Positions 46,865-56,241 of a stretch of DNA of 64,000 nt are shown piece by piece. The notes beneath the pieces are model-generated. The model was not told the DNA's origin and made no database searches. It worked only from the letters and a program-made list of their open reading frames with translations. Numbering within the stretch: the stretch's first letter is position 1; each line of letters starts with the position of its first letter. The DNA comes from Sphingomonas sp. PP-CE-1A-559 (GTDB lineage: Bacteria > Pseudomonadota > Alphaproteobacteria > Sphingomonadales > Sphingomonadaceae): assembly GCF_004340965.1 (NCBI RefSeq), contig NZ_SLYA01000007.1, forward strand, positions 1-64,000, read 5' to 3'. The translations under genes and the position numbers were made by a program.

Positions 46865-47320
46865 ATGGCTGGTTTTGATCCACAATGGTTTGCGACGCGC
46901 GGGTTCGGCGGGCACGGTGCCGCGCTGGGGATGCGCTATCACGCGCATGGCGACGACTGGGCGGAGCTTGCGCTGCCCTATGACGAGCGGCTGATCGGCG
47001 ATCCCGCGAGCGGCGTGATCGCATCGGGGCCGATCATCACGATGATGGACATGGCGACGAGTCTGGCGATCTGGATCAAGCGCGAGGCGTTCGTGCCGCA
47101 CGCGACGCTGGATTTGCGCGTCGATTACCTGCGGCCGGCGACTCCGGGAAAGACGGTGATCGGGCGCGGGGAGTGTTACCGCATCACGCGGTCGATCGCG
47201 TTCGTGCGCGGGCAGGCGCATGACGGCGATCCGAGCGATCCGCTGGCGCATGTCGCGGGGACGTTCATGGTGGTGGGCAACGTCGCCGGCATGGGGATTG
47301 GCATGAGGGGCGGGGCATGA
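46865..47320 (+). CDS. Hotdog-fold acyl-CoA thioesterase (PaaI-like), first of a pair
   Basis: A 151-residue hotdog protein. SGPIITMMDMATSLAIW is the helix carrying the catalytic Asp region, and DLRVDYLRPA the following strand, as in PaaI-type thioesterases. It overlaps the next hotdog gene by four bases, so the two are co-translated and may form a heteromer. The substrate is unknown. Confidence 0.85.
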   Translation: MAGFDPQWFATRGFGGHGAALGMRYHAHGDDWAELALPYDERLIGDPASGVIASGPIITMMDMATSLAIWIKREAFVPHATLDLRVDYLRPATPGKTVIGRGECYRITRSIAFVRGQAHDGDPSDPLAHVAGTFMVVGNVAGMGIGMRGGA

Positions 47321-47706
47321 GCATCGGGTTGCCGCCTTATGCGGAGATTTTGCGCGTTTCGGTCGAACTGGAGGAGGGCGCGCCGCCGGTGCTGGTGATG
47401 CCGTTTGCGGACGACGTGCTGGGGCGGCCGGGGTTTCTGCACGGCGGTGCGATCTCCGGGTTGCTGGAGATGGCGGCGATCGCGGCTTTGCAGCATGCGC
47501 TTGAGGCTGAGGGTGGCGGGCGGATCAAGCCGGTGAACGTTACCGTCGATTTCATGCGGGGTGGTCGGGACAAGCCTACGCGGGCGGCGGGCGTGGTGAC
47601 CCGGTTGGGGAACCGGGTGGCCAATGTGGAGGCGACCGCTTGGCAGGATGAGCGGGAGAAGCCGATCGCCGCCGCGCGGATGAATTATCTGATCGTGCGG
47701 GACTAG
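47317..47706 (+). CDS. Hotdog-fold acyl-CoA thioesterase (PaaI-like), second of a pair
   Basis: A 129-residue hotdog protein. RPGFLHGGAISGLLEMAAI has the HGG-x(7-8)-E/D helix typical of PaaI thioesterases and NVTVDFMRGG is the next strand. Unlike its neighbour it keeps the HGG motif, so in the pair this may be the catalytic partner. ATG overlaps the preceding stop (ATGA). Confidence 0.87.
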   Translation: MSIGLPPYAEILRVSVELEEGAPPVLVMPFADDVLGRPGFLHGGAISGLLEMAAIAALQHALEAEGGGRIKPVNVTVDFMRGGRDKPTRAAGVVTRLGNRVANVEATAWQDEREKPIAAARMNYLIVRD

Positions 47707-47716
47707 CGCGCTTCTG

Positions 47717-47824
47717 CTCCCCTTCCGCTTAGCGGGAGGGGTCGGGGGAGGGGTGTGCCTCACAGACCGGACGCCAGTACGTACGTCGCGCCCTCCCCTG
47801 ACCCCTCCCGCAAGCGGGAGGGGA
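47717..47824. repeat. Palindromic repeat, family 3
   Basis: CCCCTTCCGCTTAGCGGGAG and CCCCTCCCGCAAGCGGGAGG arms with GGTCGGGGGAGGGG / CCCTCCCCTGACC inner segments, between the convergent thioesterase and sugar dehydrogenase genes. Confidence 0.85.
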
Positions 47825-47831
47825 ATGTGGG

Positions 47832-48956
47832 TTATTTCGTGGTCAGTTTGATCAGGCGGCCTTGCGAGTCGCCGCCGTCTTCCAGCACCCAGATCGCGCC
47901 ATCCGGGCCTTGTTCGACTTCGCGGATTCTTGCCCCCATGTCCCATTGGTCGCCTTTTGCCGCGTTGGTACCGGTAAGGTGGACGCGGACGAGGGACTTC
48001 GAGGACAGGCCGCCGATGAACGCGTCGCCCTTCCACTGCGGGAACATGCTGCCCGAATAGATCATCAGGCCGCCGGGCGAAATCACCGGGTTCCAGAACA
48101 CCTTGGGCGGTTCATAGCCGTCGCCGGGCTTGTGATCGGGGATGTCGGTGCCGTCATAGTTGCTGCCATTCGACGCGTTGGGCCAACCATAGTTGAGGCC
48201 GGGCTTGATGAGGTTGACCTCGTCGCCGCCCTTGGGGCCCATCTCCTGCTCCCAGAGATTACCCTGCGCATCGAACGCGATGCCGAGCAGGTTGCGGTGG
48301 CCGTAGCTCCAGATTTCGGGCGCGAAGCCCTTGGCCACCAGCGGGTTGCCGGGGGCAGGCTTGCCGTCGAGCGTGAGGCGCAACACCTTGCCGAGCGTCA
48401 TCTTGGGGTCCTGCGCGGGGGTGAATTTCTGGCGCTCGCCGTTGGTGAAGAACAGGTATCTGCCGTCGGGCGAGAACGCGATGCGGCCGGAATAATGGCC
48501 GTTGCCCTCGACGAACGGTCGCGCGCTGAACAGCGCTTCGATCTCGCCGAGACGCGTGCCACCACCACCATCCGGACGCAGGCGACCGCGCGCGAGGACG
48601 ACGCCTTTGCCGCCCTCGCCTGCGGTCGAATAGCTGAAATAGACGCGCTGGCTGGTCGCGAAGTCGGGCGCGAGGACGACGTCCATCAGGCCGCCCTGCC
48701 CGGCCGAATCGACGGTGAGCGTCGCGACCGTCTGGCGCGACTTGCCGTCGGCGGAGACGAGCAGCATCTGGCCCTGCTTTTCGGTCACGAGCATGCGCTT
48801 GTCGGGCAGGAACGTCATTGCCCAGGGCGATTCGAAGTCGGCGACTACAGTTTCTTTGAACGGCTTGCCCGCGGCAGCCGGTTGCGCGGAACAGGCAGTC
48901 GAGGCGAGCAGCGTGGTTGTCAGCAATCCAGTGGCGAACAGCGTTTTGCGAATCAT
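47832..48956 (-). CDS. PQQ-dependent soluble aldose dehydrogenase-like lipoprotein (YliI type)
   Basis: A 374-residue six-bladed beta-propeller of the soluble glucose dehydrogenase/YliI group, oxidising aldoses with PQQ. The signal peptide ends in the lipobox LLASTAC, so it is a lipoprotein. HYSGRIAFSPDGRYLFF, the EIWSYGHRNLLG segment and GPKGGDEVNLIKPGLNYGWP are the family's PQQ and calcium-site regions. The catalytic His seems present. PQQ synthesis genes are not in the window. Confidence 0.9.
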   Translation of the reverse strand: MIRKTLFATGLLTTTLLASTACSAQPAAAGKPFKETVVADFESPWAMTFLPDKRMLVTEKQGQMLLVSADGKSRQTVATLTVDSAGQGGLMDVVLAPDFATSQRVYFSYSTAGEGGKGVVLARGRLRPDGGGGTRLGEIEALFSARPFVEGNGHYSGRIAFSPDGRYLFFTNGERQKFTPAQDPKMTLGKVLRLTLDGKPAPGNPLVAKGFAPEIWSYGHRNLLGIAFDAQGNLWEQEMGPKGGDEVNLIKPGLNYGWPNASNGSNYDGTDIPDHKPGDGYEPPKVFWNPVISPGGLMIYSGSMFPQWKGDAFIGGLSSKSLVRVHLTGTNAAKGDQWDMGARIREVEQGPDGAIWVLEDGGDSQGRLIKLTTK

Positions 48957-49014
48957 GATCTTCTCCCGGAAATCCCTGCGCTAACGCAGCGTACTAAACG
49001 AAGGTTGCTCCCGC

Positions 49015-49043
49015 TTGCGGACGGGCGCCACCCCGCGTATAGA
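49015..49043 (+). promoter_or_regulatory. Putative promoter of the rimP-nusA-infB operon
   Basis: TTGCGG (49015-49020) and TATAGA (49038-49043) are 17 bases apart. The leader to rimP would be about 85 bases and contains the hairpin-forming GCGGGGCTTGCTCCGC (49079-49094). Confidence 0.55.
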
Positions 49044-49134
49044 GGCACCACTTCTCTACATCGCCAGATGAAGAGGCTGCGGGGCTTGCTCCGCGGCGGC
49101 AATCACCTGTGCTTTGGCCCTGTTTGGAATTTCG

Positions 49135-49731
49135 ATGGCGAATATCGCCCTGCTGACCGACCTGATCGAACCCGAGGCGACCGCGCTCGGCCTCAGCCTC
49201 GTGCGCGTGCGCATGCAGGGCGGCAAGTCCGATCCGACGTTGCAGGTGATGGCCGAGCGCCCCGACACCCGCCAGTTGCTGATCGACGATTGCGCCGAGC
49301 TGTCGCGCCGCATCTCCGACAAGTTCGATGCGCTCGAAGCCGAGGGCAAGGACCCGGTCGGCGAGGACGCGTACCGTCTCGAGGTATCGAGCCCCGGTAT
49401 CGATCGTCCGCTGACCCGGCTCCAGGATTTCGCCGACTGGGAAGGCCAGGAGGCGCGTATTCGCCTCGTCGAGCCGTTCGAGGATCGCAAGCAAATCTCG
49501 GGTAACCTGATGGGCGTCGAGGGGACGAAGATCACCGTCGACGTCAACAAGCACAAGGTCATGACGATCGACTTTTCGCAAGTCGCCGACGCCAAGCTCG
49601 TCATGACCGACCGTCTCATCGCCGCGACCGCGCCGCTTTCGATCGAAGGCGCGGACGAGGTTTTCTATCAAGATACGCCCACCGATGAGCCCGATGCTCA
49701 CGAGGCCGACACCGAAGAAGGACAGCATTGA
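49135..49731 (+). CDS. rimP: Ribosome maturation factor RimP
   Basis: A 198-residue 30S assembly factor. The N-terminal domain has the conserved YRLEVSSPGIDRPLTRLQDF, followed by the C-terminal SH3-like domain (GNLMGVEGTKITVDV). An acidic C-terminal tail of about 20 residues is added. The start MANIALLTDLIEPEA at 49135 is preferred over an ATG seven codons upstream. The stop overlaps the nusA start (TGATG). Confidence 0.94.
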   Translation: MANIALLTDLIEPEATALGLSLVRVRMQGGKSDPTLQVMAERPDTRQLLIDDCAELSRRISDKFDALEAEGKDPVGEDAYRLEVSSPGIDRPLTRLQDFADWEGQEARIRLVEPFEDRKQISGNLMGVEGTKITVDVNKHKVMTIDFSQVADAKLVMTDRLIAATAPLSIEGADEVFYQDTPTDEPDAHEADTEEGQH

Positions 49732-51491
49732 TGGCCACGGCAGTCACCGCAAACCGCGCGGAACTGATCGCGATCGCGAATTCGGTCGCGTCGGAGAAGA
49801 TGATCGACAAGGCGATCGTGATCGAGGCGATGGAGGACGCGATCCAGCGCGCCGCCCGCTCGCGCTACGGCGCCGAGAACGACATCCGCGCCAAGCTCGA
49901 TCCGAACACCGGCGATCTGCGCTTATGGCGTGTCGTCGAAGTGGTCGAGGCGGTCGACGATTATTTCAAGCAGGTCGACGTCAAGGGCGCGCAGAAGCTC
50001 CAGAAGGACGCCGCTCTCGGCGACTTCATCGTCGATCCGCTGCCCCCGATCGAGTTCGGCCGCATCGCCGCACAGGCCGCCAAGCAGGTCATCTTCCAGA
50101 AGGTCCGCGACGCCGAGCGCGAGCGCCAGTTCGAAGAGTATAAGGACCGCGCGGGCGAGATCATCACCGGCGTCGTCAAGCGCGTCGAGTTCGGCCATGT
50201 CGTCGTCGACCTGGGCCGCGCCGAGGGCGTGATCCGCCGCGACGCGCAGATCCCGCGCGAAGTGGTGCGCGTCAACGACCGTATCCGTTCGCTGATCCTG
50301 AACGTCCGCCGCGAGAACCGTGGGCCGCAGATCTTCCTCAGCCGCGCGCACCCCGACTTTATGAAGAAGCTGTTCGCGCAGGAAGTGCCCGAGATCTACG
50401 ACGGCATCATCGAGATCAAGGCCGCAGCCCGCGATCCGGGTTCGCGCGCGAAGATCGGCGTCATCTCGCATGATTCGAGCATCGATCCGGTCGGCGCGTG
50501 CGTCGGCATGAAGGGCAGCCGCGTCCAGGCCGTCGTGCAGGAAATGCAGGGCGAGAAGATCGACATCATTCCCTGGTCGCCCGACATCGCGACCTTCGTC
50601 GTCAACGCGTTGCAGCCGGCATCCGTGTCGCGCGTCGTGATCGACGAAGAGGAAGAGCGCATCGAGGTGGTCGTTCCCGACGACCAGCTGTCGCTGGCGA
50701 TCGGCCGTCGCGGCCAGAACGTGCGGCTTGCGTCGCAGCTGACCGGCAAGGCGATCGACATCCTCACCGAGGCCGATGCGTCGGAGAAGCGCCAGAAGGA
50801 CTTCGTCGAGCGCTCGGCGATGTTCGAGAAGGAGCTCGACGTCGATGAGACGCTCGCGCAGCTGCTGGTCGCCGAAGGGTTCACGAACCTCGAAGAGGTC
50901 GCCTATGTCGAGGTCGAGGAGATCGCCGGCATCGAGGGCTTCGACGAGGACCTGGCGGGCGAGTTGCAGAACCGTGCGACCGAAGCGCTTGAGCGTCGCG
51001 ACGCTGCGAGCCGCGAGGAGCGCACTGCGCTCGGCGTCGAGGACGCGCTTGCCGGTATGCCGTATCTGAACGAGGCAATGCTGGTCACGCTCGGCAAGGC
51101 GGGCATCAAGACGCTCGACGACCTCGCCGATCTCGCGACCGACGAACTGGTCGAGAAGAAGCGCGTCGAACCGCGTCGTCGCAACGAGGATGCTCCGAAG
51201 CGGCCTGAGCCGAAGGGCGGGATTCTCGCCGAGTATGGCCTGAGCGACGAGCAGGGCAACGAGATCATCATGGCCGCTCGCGCGCACTGGTTCGAGGACG
51301 AGGCTCCCGAGGCTTCGGCTGACGACGTTGAGGGGGATGAGACTCCGGTGGAAGAGGCTTCGGCTGATGACGCTGTGGTCGAGGACGCTGCGGCTGAAGA
51401 CACGACGGCCGAAGATGCTTCGACCGACGAAGCTTCGGTTGAAGAAGAGGCGGACAAGACCGACTCGAAGAGCGAGGGCGACAAGGCCTGA
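49731..51491 (+). CDS. nusA: Transcription termination/antitermination factor NusA
   Basis: A 586-residue RNA polymerase partner. Order: N-terminal RNAP-binding domain (1-130), S1 domain (about 135-200; [20 protein letters not shown]), two KH domains (about 230-350; [16 protein letters not shown] and [18 protein letters not shown]), then helical acidic repeats. The last 75 residues are a very acidic Asp/Glu/Ala/Thr tail made of loosely repeated [12 protein letters not shown] units, longer than usual. It is coupled to rimP and to the next small gene by TGATG overlaps. Confidence 0.96.
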   Translation: MATAVTANRAELIAIANSVASEKMIDKAIVIEAMEDAIQRAARSRYGAENDIRAKLDPNTGDLRLWRVVEVVEAVDDYFKQVDVKGAQKLQKDAALGDFIVDPLPPIEFGRIAAQAAKQVIFQKVRDAERERQFEEYKDRAGEIITGVVKRVEFGHVVVDLGRAEGVIRRDAQIPREVVRVNDRIRSLILNVRRENRGPQIFLSRAHPDFMKKLFAQEVPEIYDGIIEIKAAARDPGSRAKIGVISHDSSIDPVGACVGMKGSRVQAVVQEMQGEKIDIIPWSPDIATFVVNALQPASVSRVVIDEEEERIEVVVPDDQLSLAIGRRGQNVRLASQLTGKAIDILTEADASEKRQKDFVERSAMFEKELDVDETLAQLLVAEGFTNLEEVAYVEVEEIAGIEGFDEDLAGELQNRATEALERRDAASREERTALGVEDALAGMPYLNEAMLVTLGKAGIKTLDDLADLATDELVEKKRVEPRRRNEDAPKRPEPKGGILAEYGLSDEQGNEIIMAARAHWFEDEAPEASADDVEGDETPVEEASADDAVVEDAAAEDTTAEDASTDEASVEEEADKTDSKSEGDKA

Positions 51492-51730
51492 TGCCCTTCG
51501 TCAGCATCCGCATCTCGGGGTCCGCCACCAAGGACCAGAAAGCCGGCATCGTCGCCGACGTCACCCAGTCGCTCGTGCAGCGGCTGGGAAAGAACCCGGC
51601 TGCGGTGCAGATCGTGATCGAAGAGGTCTCGACCGAGAATTACGGCGCGGGCGGCCAGCTGCTGGTCGACCGCGACGCTCCGAAGACGACTCCAGCGCAG
51701 GAGGACGCACATGCGGAACCCTCCCGATGA
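51491..51730 (+). CDS. 4-oxalocrotonate tautomerase-family protein inside the nusA operon
   Basis: A 79-residue protein starting [10 protein letters not shown]; Met removal exposes the catalytic Pro1 of the family. LVQRLGKNPAAVQIVIEEVS matches the helix and strand of 4-oxalocrotonate tautomerases. The C-terminal 20 residues overlap the ylxR gene and are probably an unfolded extension. The start overlaps the nusA stop (TGATG). A tautomerase is unusual between nusA and ylxR and has no obvious role there. Confidence 0.85.
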   Translation: MPFVSIRISGSATKDQKAGIVADVTQSLVQRLGKNPAAVQIVIEEVSTENYGAGGQLLVDRDAPKTTPAQEDAHAEPSR

Positions 51731-52583
51731 CACCGCGCCGCTAAACTCCCCTCCCGCTCGCGGGAGGGGTCGGGGGAGGGCAGTCACGGCCGCCGCCCCT
51801 GCGGATAGCCCCTCCCCTGACCCCTCCCGCTCGCGGGAGGGGAATGAGCCCGTTCGCAAGTGCATTCTTTCGGGCGAACGCGACGCCAGGCCGCACCTCG
51901 TGCGACTCGCGTTGTCGCCCGATGGCCAGATCCTTCCCGACGTTCGCGCCAAGGCTCCCGGCCGCGGCGCGTGGATCGGCGTGACTCGAGTCGAACTCGA
52001 AGTCGCGATCAAGAAGGGCAAGCTCAAGGGCGCTCTCTCCCGCGCGTTCAAGACCGGCGAGTTCACCATCAATCCCGAGCTTCCGGCCAAGATCGAGTCC
52101 GCGCTGGAGCGTAACGCGCTCGACCGGCTCGGGCTCGAATCGCGCTCGGGGACGGTGCTGATCGGCTCCGACCGGATCGAGCAGAACGCGCGCCAGGGCA
52201 AGCTGAAGGCGCTGTATCACGCGTCCGACGCGGCCGAGGATGGCAACCGCAAGCTCGATCAGGCGTGGCGCATCGGCAACGATGTCGAGGGCTCGGGTTT
52301 GCGGGGGTTGGCACTCCCGGTATCGCGCACCATATTGGCGTTGGCGCTGGGGCGGGAAAATGTGGTACACATTGGCCTGACCGACCGCGCTGCAGCAAAG
52401 CGGGTGAGCGAAGCGCTCGACCGTTGGCTGCATTTTATCGGCCCCGAACCTTCTTCCGTGTCTTGCGAAACGGCCTCGCAGGGCGCATCGGCGTCACCAC
52501 AAAATGGGGCGCCACCGATACAACAGGCGTCCGGATCGACCGGAACACGCCCGGCCGTGGACATGACTGAGGAATTTGAGTGA
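51711..52583 (+). CDS. YlxR (DUF448) RNA-binding protein with L7Ae-like domain, carrying an in-frame repeat
   Basis: A 290-residue protein of the nusA-infB operon. The DUF448 motif RKCILSGERDARPHLVRLAL begins near residue 49, with GRGAWIGV and the basic C-terminal part of the domain. An L7Ae-like segment follows (about 130-225; GSDRIEQNARQGK and ALGRENVVHIGLTD), then a disordered tail. The ATG at 51711 has AGGAGG six bases before it and is the only good start; residues about 12-45 are the translated palindromic repeat (NSPPARGRGRGRA and DPSRSREGNE). The stop overlaps the infB GTG by four bases. Confidence 0.9.
   Translation: MRNPPDDTAPLNSPPARGRGRGRAVTAAAPADSPSPDPSRSREGNEPVRKCILSGERDARPHLVRLALSPDGQILPDVRAKAPGRGAWIGVTRVELEVAIKKGKLKGALSRAFKTGEFTINPELPAKIESALERNALDRLGLESRSGTVLIGSDRIEQNARQGKLKALYHASDAAEDGNRKLDQAWRIGNDVEGSGLRGLALPVSRTILALALGRENVVHIGLTDRAAAKRVSEALDRWLHFIGPEPSSVSCETASQGASASPQNGAPPIQQASGSTGTRPAVDMTEEFE
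51746..51843. repeat. Palindromic repeat, family 3, translated within ylxR
   Basis: Arms CCCCTCCCGCTCGCGGGAGG (both ends), with GGTCGGGGGAGGGC pairing with GCCCCTCCCCTGACC. It is read through in frame without a stop codon by ylxR. Confidence 0.9.
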
Positions 52584-55435
52584 GCGACACGGACAACGAG
52601 AAGCCGAAACTTGGCATGCGCGCACCTTTGGGTGTGAAGCGCACGGTCGAGACCGGCCAGGTGAAGCAGAGCTTCAGCCACGGCCGATCGAATACGGTGA
52701 TCGTGGAAACCAAGCGCGCGCGCGTCCTGCGCCGTCCGGGCGAGCCCGACGTGCAGGTCGCGGATGCCGCACCGGTTGCCGCGCCCGCCCCGGCGGCTGC
52801 CCCCGCAGCCCCGGCACCGCAGGCGCGCGCACCGCAGCCTGCGCCCGCCCCCGTGCGCCAGCAGCAGAGCAATCTGTCGCCGCAGGAGCGCCAGGCCAAG
52901 CTGCTCCGCGAGGCCGAAGAGCAGCGCATGAACACGCTGGAAGAAGGGCGTCGTCGCCAGGAAGCCGAGCGTACCAAGGCTGCCGAGGACGAGCGTAATC
53001 GCGTCGCCGATCGTGCGCGTGCCGAGGCTGAGGCCAAGGCGCCGAAGCCCGTCGAGGCCCCTGCGCCCGCACCGGCTCCTGTGGTCGAAGCGGCTCCCGC
53101 TCCGGTCGCGGCTCCGACGCCAGCGCCTGCACCGGCTCCGGTCGAAGCCCCCGTTGCTGCGGCTCCTGCCCCGGCACCGGTTGCCACCGCACCTGCGCCT
53201 GCACCGAAGCCTGCTCCGGTAGTGGCTGCTCCTGCGCCGGCCCCCAAGCCTGCGCCGGCTCCCGTCGCTCCGCCGGCACCGCCGCCCATTCTCGAACTGA
53301 CCCGCGATCCGGCGTTCCCGGCACCACGCCGGTTCTCGCCGGTGGCGCGTCCCGAGCGTCCTCCGCCGCCGCCGAAGCCTGTCGCAGCACCCGCTGCCGC
53401 GGCGCCGACCACGGCTGCGAATGCCGGCACGACCGCGGCTCGCCCTGGCGCGACGGGGGTCAACGCTCCGGCTGGTGGCGTCCGTCGCGACGCAGTGCCA
53501 GCACGTCCCCAGCAGCGTGACCGCAAGGGCGACGATCGTCGCACCTCGGGCAAGCTCACCGTCAACCGCGCGCTCGGCGATGGTGATGGCGCACGCGCTC
53601 GTTCGCTCGCCGCGCTGAAGCGTGCGCGCGAGAAGGAGCGTCGTGGCACCGGTGGTCCGCGCGAGGCGCAGGCCAAGCAGATCCGCGACGTCGTCGTCCC
53701 AGAGGCGATCACGGTGCAGGAACTCGCCAACCGCATGGCCGAGAAGGGTGCCGACCTCGTCAAGGCGCTGTTCAAGATGGGCATGCCCGTCACGATGACG
53801 CAGACGATCGACCAGGATACCGCCGAGTTGCTCGTCACCGAGTTCGGCCACAACCTGACGCGCGTCAGCGATGTCGACCAGGATCTGGCCAACGACACGA
53901 TCGACGACGCCGAGGAGACGCTGCGCCCACGCGCGCCGGTCGTCACGATCATGGGCCACGTCGATCACGGCAAGACGTCGCTGCTCGATGCCCTGCGCGG
54001 CACCGACGTGGTGCGCGGCGAAGCGGGTGGCATCACCCAGCATATCGGCGCGTATCAGGTCACGCTGAAGGACAAGTCGAAGATCACCTTCCTCGACACC
54101 CCGGGCCATGAGGCGTTCACGCAGATGCGTGCGCGTGGCGCGGACGTCACCGACATCGTCATCCTGGTGGTGGCGGCGGACGACGGCCTGATGCCGCAGA
54201 CGGTGGAGGCGATCGCCCACACCAAGGCGGCGGGCGTGCCGATGATCGTCGCGATCAACAAGATCGACAAGGAAGGCGCCAATGCCCAGAAGGTGCGCGA
54301 GCGCCTGCTGAGCGAGGAGATCGTGGTCGAGGACATGGGCGGCGACGTCCAGGACGTCGAAGTCTCCGCGACCAAGAAGATCGGTCTCGATGCGTTGATC
54401 GAGAAGATCCAGCTTCAGGCCGAACTGCTCGAACTGCGCGCCAATCCGGACCGCGCCGCCGAGGGTACGGTGATCGAGGCCAAGCTCGACAAGGGTCGCG
54501 GGCCCGTCGCGACGATCCTCGTGAACCGCGGTACGCTGCGGGTCGGCGACATCTTCGTGGTCGGCGGCGAGAGCGGCAAGGTCCGGGCGCTGGTCGACGA
54601 CAAGGGCAAGCAGATCAAGGAAGCCGGTCCGGCGATGCCGGTCGAGGTCCTCGGTCTGTCGGGTGTTCCGCAGGCGGGCGATCCGTTCCAGGTGGTCGAG
54701 AACGAGGCACGGGCCCGCGAAGTCGCGGAATATCGTCGCAGCGTGAAGACCGACAAGCGGACGGCTTCGGTTCCTGCCAGCCTCGAGAGCATGTTCTCGG
54801 CGCTGAAGGAAAAGCAGGCGATCGAATATCCGCTGGTCGTGAAGGCGGATACGCAGGGCACGGTCGAGGCGATCGTCGGGGCGATCAACAAGATCTCCAC
54901 CGACCTGATCAAGGCACGCGTGCTGAGCTCGGGCGTCGGCGGCATCACCGAGTCGGACGTCACCCTGGCGGCCGCATCGGGTGCACCGATCATCGGCTTC
55001 AACGTTCGTCCGAACGCCAAGGCACGCGAGATTGCCGAGCGCCAGAAGGTCGCGTTCAAGTATTATGACGTGATCTACGACCTGATCGACGAGATCCGGG
55101 CGGGGATGGCAGGCGAGCTTGGGCCGGAAGCGTTCGAGACGGTCGTCGGTCGTGCCGATATCCGCGAGGTCTTCTCGGCGGGCAAGCACGGCAAGGCGGC
55201 AGGTCTGCTCGTCACCGAGGGCAACATCCGCAAGGCGCTCAAGGCACGCATCACGCGCAACGACGTTATTATCTATCAGGGCGAAATCGCATCGCTGCGT
55301 CGCTTCAAGGATGATGTCGCCGAGGTCCGTGCGGGGCTGGAGTGCGGCGTGACGTTCACGTCGAACTTCGTCGACATCAAGGCCGGCGACGTCCTTGAGA
55401 CGTTCGAAGTCGAGATGCGCGAACGTACCTTGTAA
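52580..55435 (+). CDS. infB: Translation initiation factor IF-2
   Basis: A 951-residue GTPase that places initiator tRNA on the 30S subunit. The start is GTG, overlapping the ylxR stop (GTGA). A long Ala/Pro-rich disordered region with a charged coiled coil (about 50-360) precedes the IF2-N module ([20 protein letters not shown]). The G domain has [31 protein letters not shown] and NKIDKEGAN. Domains II-IV end in the usual EVEMRERTL. The Ala/Pro linker contains many APAPAP runs. Confidence 0.97.
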   Translation: MSDTDNEKPKLGMRAPLGVKRTVETGQVKQSFSHGRSNTVIVETKRARVLRRPGEPDVQVADAAPVAAPAPAAAPAAPAPQARAPQPAPAPVRQQQSNLSPQERQAKLLREAEEQRMNTLEEGRRRQEAERTKAAEDERNRVADRARAEAEAKAPKPVEAPAPAPAPVVEAAPAPVAAPTPAPAPAPVEAPVAAAPAPAPVATAPAPAPKPAPVVAAPAPAPKPAPAPVAPPAPPPILELTRDPAFPAPRRFSPVARPERPPPPPKPVAAPAAAAPTTAANAGTTAARPGATGVNAPAGGVRRDAVPARPQQRDRKGDDRRTSGKLTVNRALGDGDGARARSLAALKRAREKERRGTGGPREAQAKQIRDVVVPEAITVQELANRMAEKGADLVKALFKMGMPVTMTQTIDQDTAELLVTEFGHNLTRVSDVDQDLANDTIDDAEETLRPRAPVVTIMGHVDHGKTSLLDALRGTDVVRGEAGGITQHIGAYQVTLKDKSKITFLDTPGHEAFTQMRARGADVTDIVILVVAADDGLMPQTVEAIAHTKAAGVPMIVAINKIDKEGANAQKVRERLLSEEIVVEDMGGDVQDVEVSATKKIGLDALIEKIQLQAELLELRANPDRAAEGTVIEAKLDKGRGPVATILVNRGTLRVGDIFVVGGESGKVRALVDDKGKQIKEAGPAMPVEVLGLSGVPQAGDPFQVVENEARAREVAEYRRSVKTDKRTASVPASLESMFSALKEKQAIEYPLVVKADTQGTVEAIVGAINKISTDLIKARVLSSGVGGITESDVTLAAASGAPIIGFNVRPNAKAREIAERQKVAFKYYDVIYDLIDEIRAGMAGELGPEAFETVVGRADIREVFSAGKHGKAAGLLVTEGNIRKALKARITRNDVIIYQGEIASLRRFKDDVAEVRAGLECGVTFTSNFVDIKAGDVLETFEVEMRERTL

Positions 55436-55442
55436 CTACTAA

Positions 55443-55542
55443 AGCCCTCTCCCCTGCGGGGAGAGGGTTGGGTGAGGGGCTGTCCCCGGCGCTGGCGTAT
55501 GTGGCACCCCTCACCCCCGCCCTCTCCCCGAGGGGGAGAGGG
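55443..55542. repeat. Palindromic repeat, family 4, upstream of rbfA
   Basis: CCCTCTCCCCTGCGGGGAGAGGG (first arm; hairpin by itself) with TTGGGTGAGGGG / CCCCTCACCC and CCCTCTCCCCGAGGGGGAGAGGG as second arm. The final GGGGAGAGGGAG is 7-10 bases from the rbfA ATG and is its only plausible Shine-Dalgarno. Confidence 0.85.
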
Positions 55543-55550
55543 AGCTTAAG

Positions 55551-55940
55551 ATGAAGACCGATACCCCAGAAGCAAAAGCCGTCCGCTCGTTGCGAGTCGG
55601 CGAACAGGCGCGTCATGCGCTGTCCGACATCCTCGCGCGCGGCGACGTCCACGATCCGGTGCTCGAAAAGCACCTCGTGACGATCACCGAAGTCCGCATG
55701 TCGCCGGACCTCCGCCACGCCACCGTCTTCGTGAAGCCGTTGCTCGGCAAGGACGAGGAAAAGGTGCTGAAGGCGCTCCGCACCAACACCGCCTACCTCC
55801 AGCGCGAAGTCGCGAACCGGGTGCAGATGCGGTATGCCGCCAAGCTGAAGTTCCTTGCGGACGAGAGTTTCGACGAAGGCACGCATATCGACACGCTGCT
55901 GCGTGACCCGCATATCGCGCGGGATCTGGCGGAAGATTGA
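55551..55940 (+). CDS. rbfA: 30S ribosome-binding factor RbfA
   Basis: A 129-residue KH-type cold-shock assembly factor. [21 protein letters not shown] and [17 protein letters not shown] (the KH core with the kinked helix) are family hallmarks. It follows infB as usual. Its ribosome binding site lies in the arm of the upstream repeat. Confidence 0.95.
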   Translation: MKTDTPEAKAVRSLRVGEQARHALSDILARGDVHDPVLEKHLVTITEVRMSPDLRHATVFVKPLLGKDEEKVLKALRTNTAYLQREVANRVQMRYAAKLKFLADESFDEGTHIDTLLRDPHIARDLAED

Positions 55941-55948
55941 CTTTTAGC

Positions 55949-55971
55949 GCGGTAAGACGCATCTTACCGCG
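55949..55971. promoter_or_regulatory. Inverted repeat upstream of the VapBC-type genes (putative operator)
   Basis: GCGGTAAGA and TCTTACCGC form a perfect 9-bp inverted repeat separated by about five bases, ending one or two bases before the antitoxin ATG. AbrB-type antitoxins bind such palindromes to repress their own operon. Bound here, it would also cover the ribosome binding site. Confidence 0.6.
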
Positions 55972-56241
55972 ATGAATGCTCAGACGAAAATGTCGGAAAA
56001 GGGTCAAGTCGTCATCCCAAAGGATGTGCGTGACTCGCTCGGCTTGAACCCAGGCCAGCAATTTAACGTCCTGCAAGCGGGTGGGGACATCGTGTTGCGA
56101 CCAACGGGTAGGACGACCGGAAAGAGTGTCGCCGAGGTAATGGCCGATCTGCGTGCCCGCGTTCGGTACGAGGGGCCAGCCATTCCTATCGAGCAACTGA
56201 GTTGGTCGCCCGATTTCGACGAGGACGGTCTTTCCGCGTGA
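55972..56241 (+). CDS. AbrB/VapB-type antitoxin
   Basis: An 89-residue protein. Residues 5-50 are the swapped-hairpin AbrB DNA-binding fold: MSEKGQVVIPKDVRDSLGL then NPGQQFNVLQAGGDIVLRP. The C-terminal half is the toxin-wrapping tail. Its stop overlaps the GTG of the PIN gene by four bases, the normal arrangement of a VapBC module. A short inverted repeat, GCGGTAAGATGCATCTTACCGCG-like (GCGGTAAGA at 55949, TCTTACCGC at 55963), lies just upstream and is a likely autorepression operator. Confidence 0.88.
   Translation: MNAQTKMSEKGQVVIPKDVRDSLGLNPGQQFNVLQAGGDIVLRPTGRTTGKSVAEVMADLRARVRYEGPAIPIEQLSWSPDFDEDGLSA

Noticed and set aside
52259..55189. A 976-codon frame on the minus strand opposite infB
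   Set aside because: Low-complexity shadow of the Ala/Pro-rich and GTPase regions of infB.
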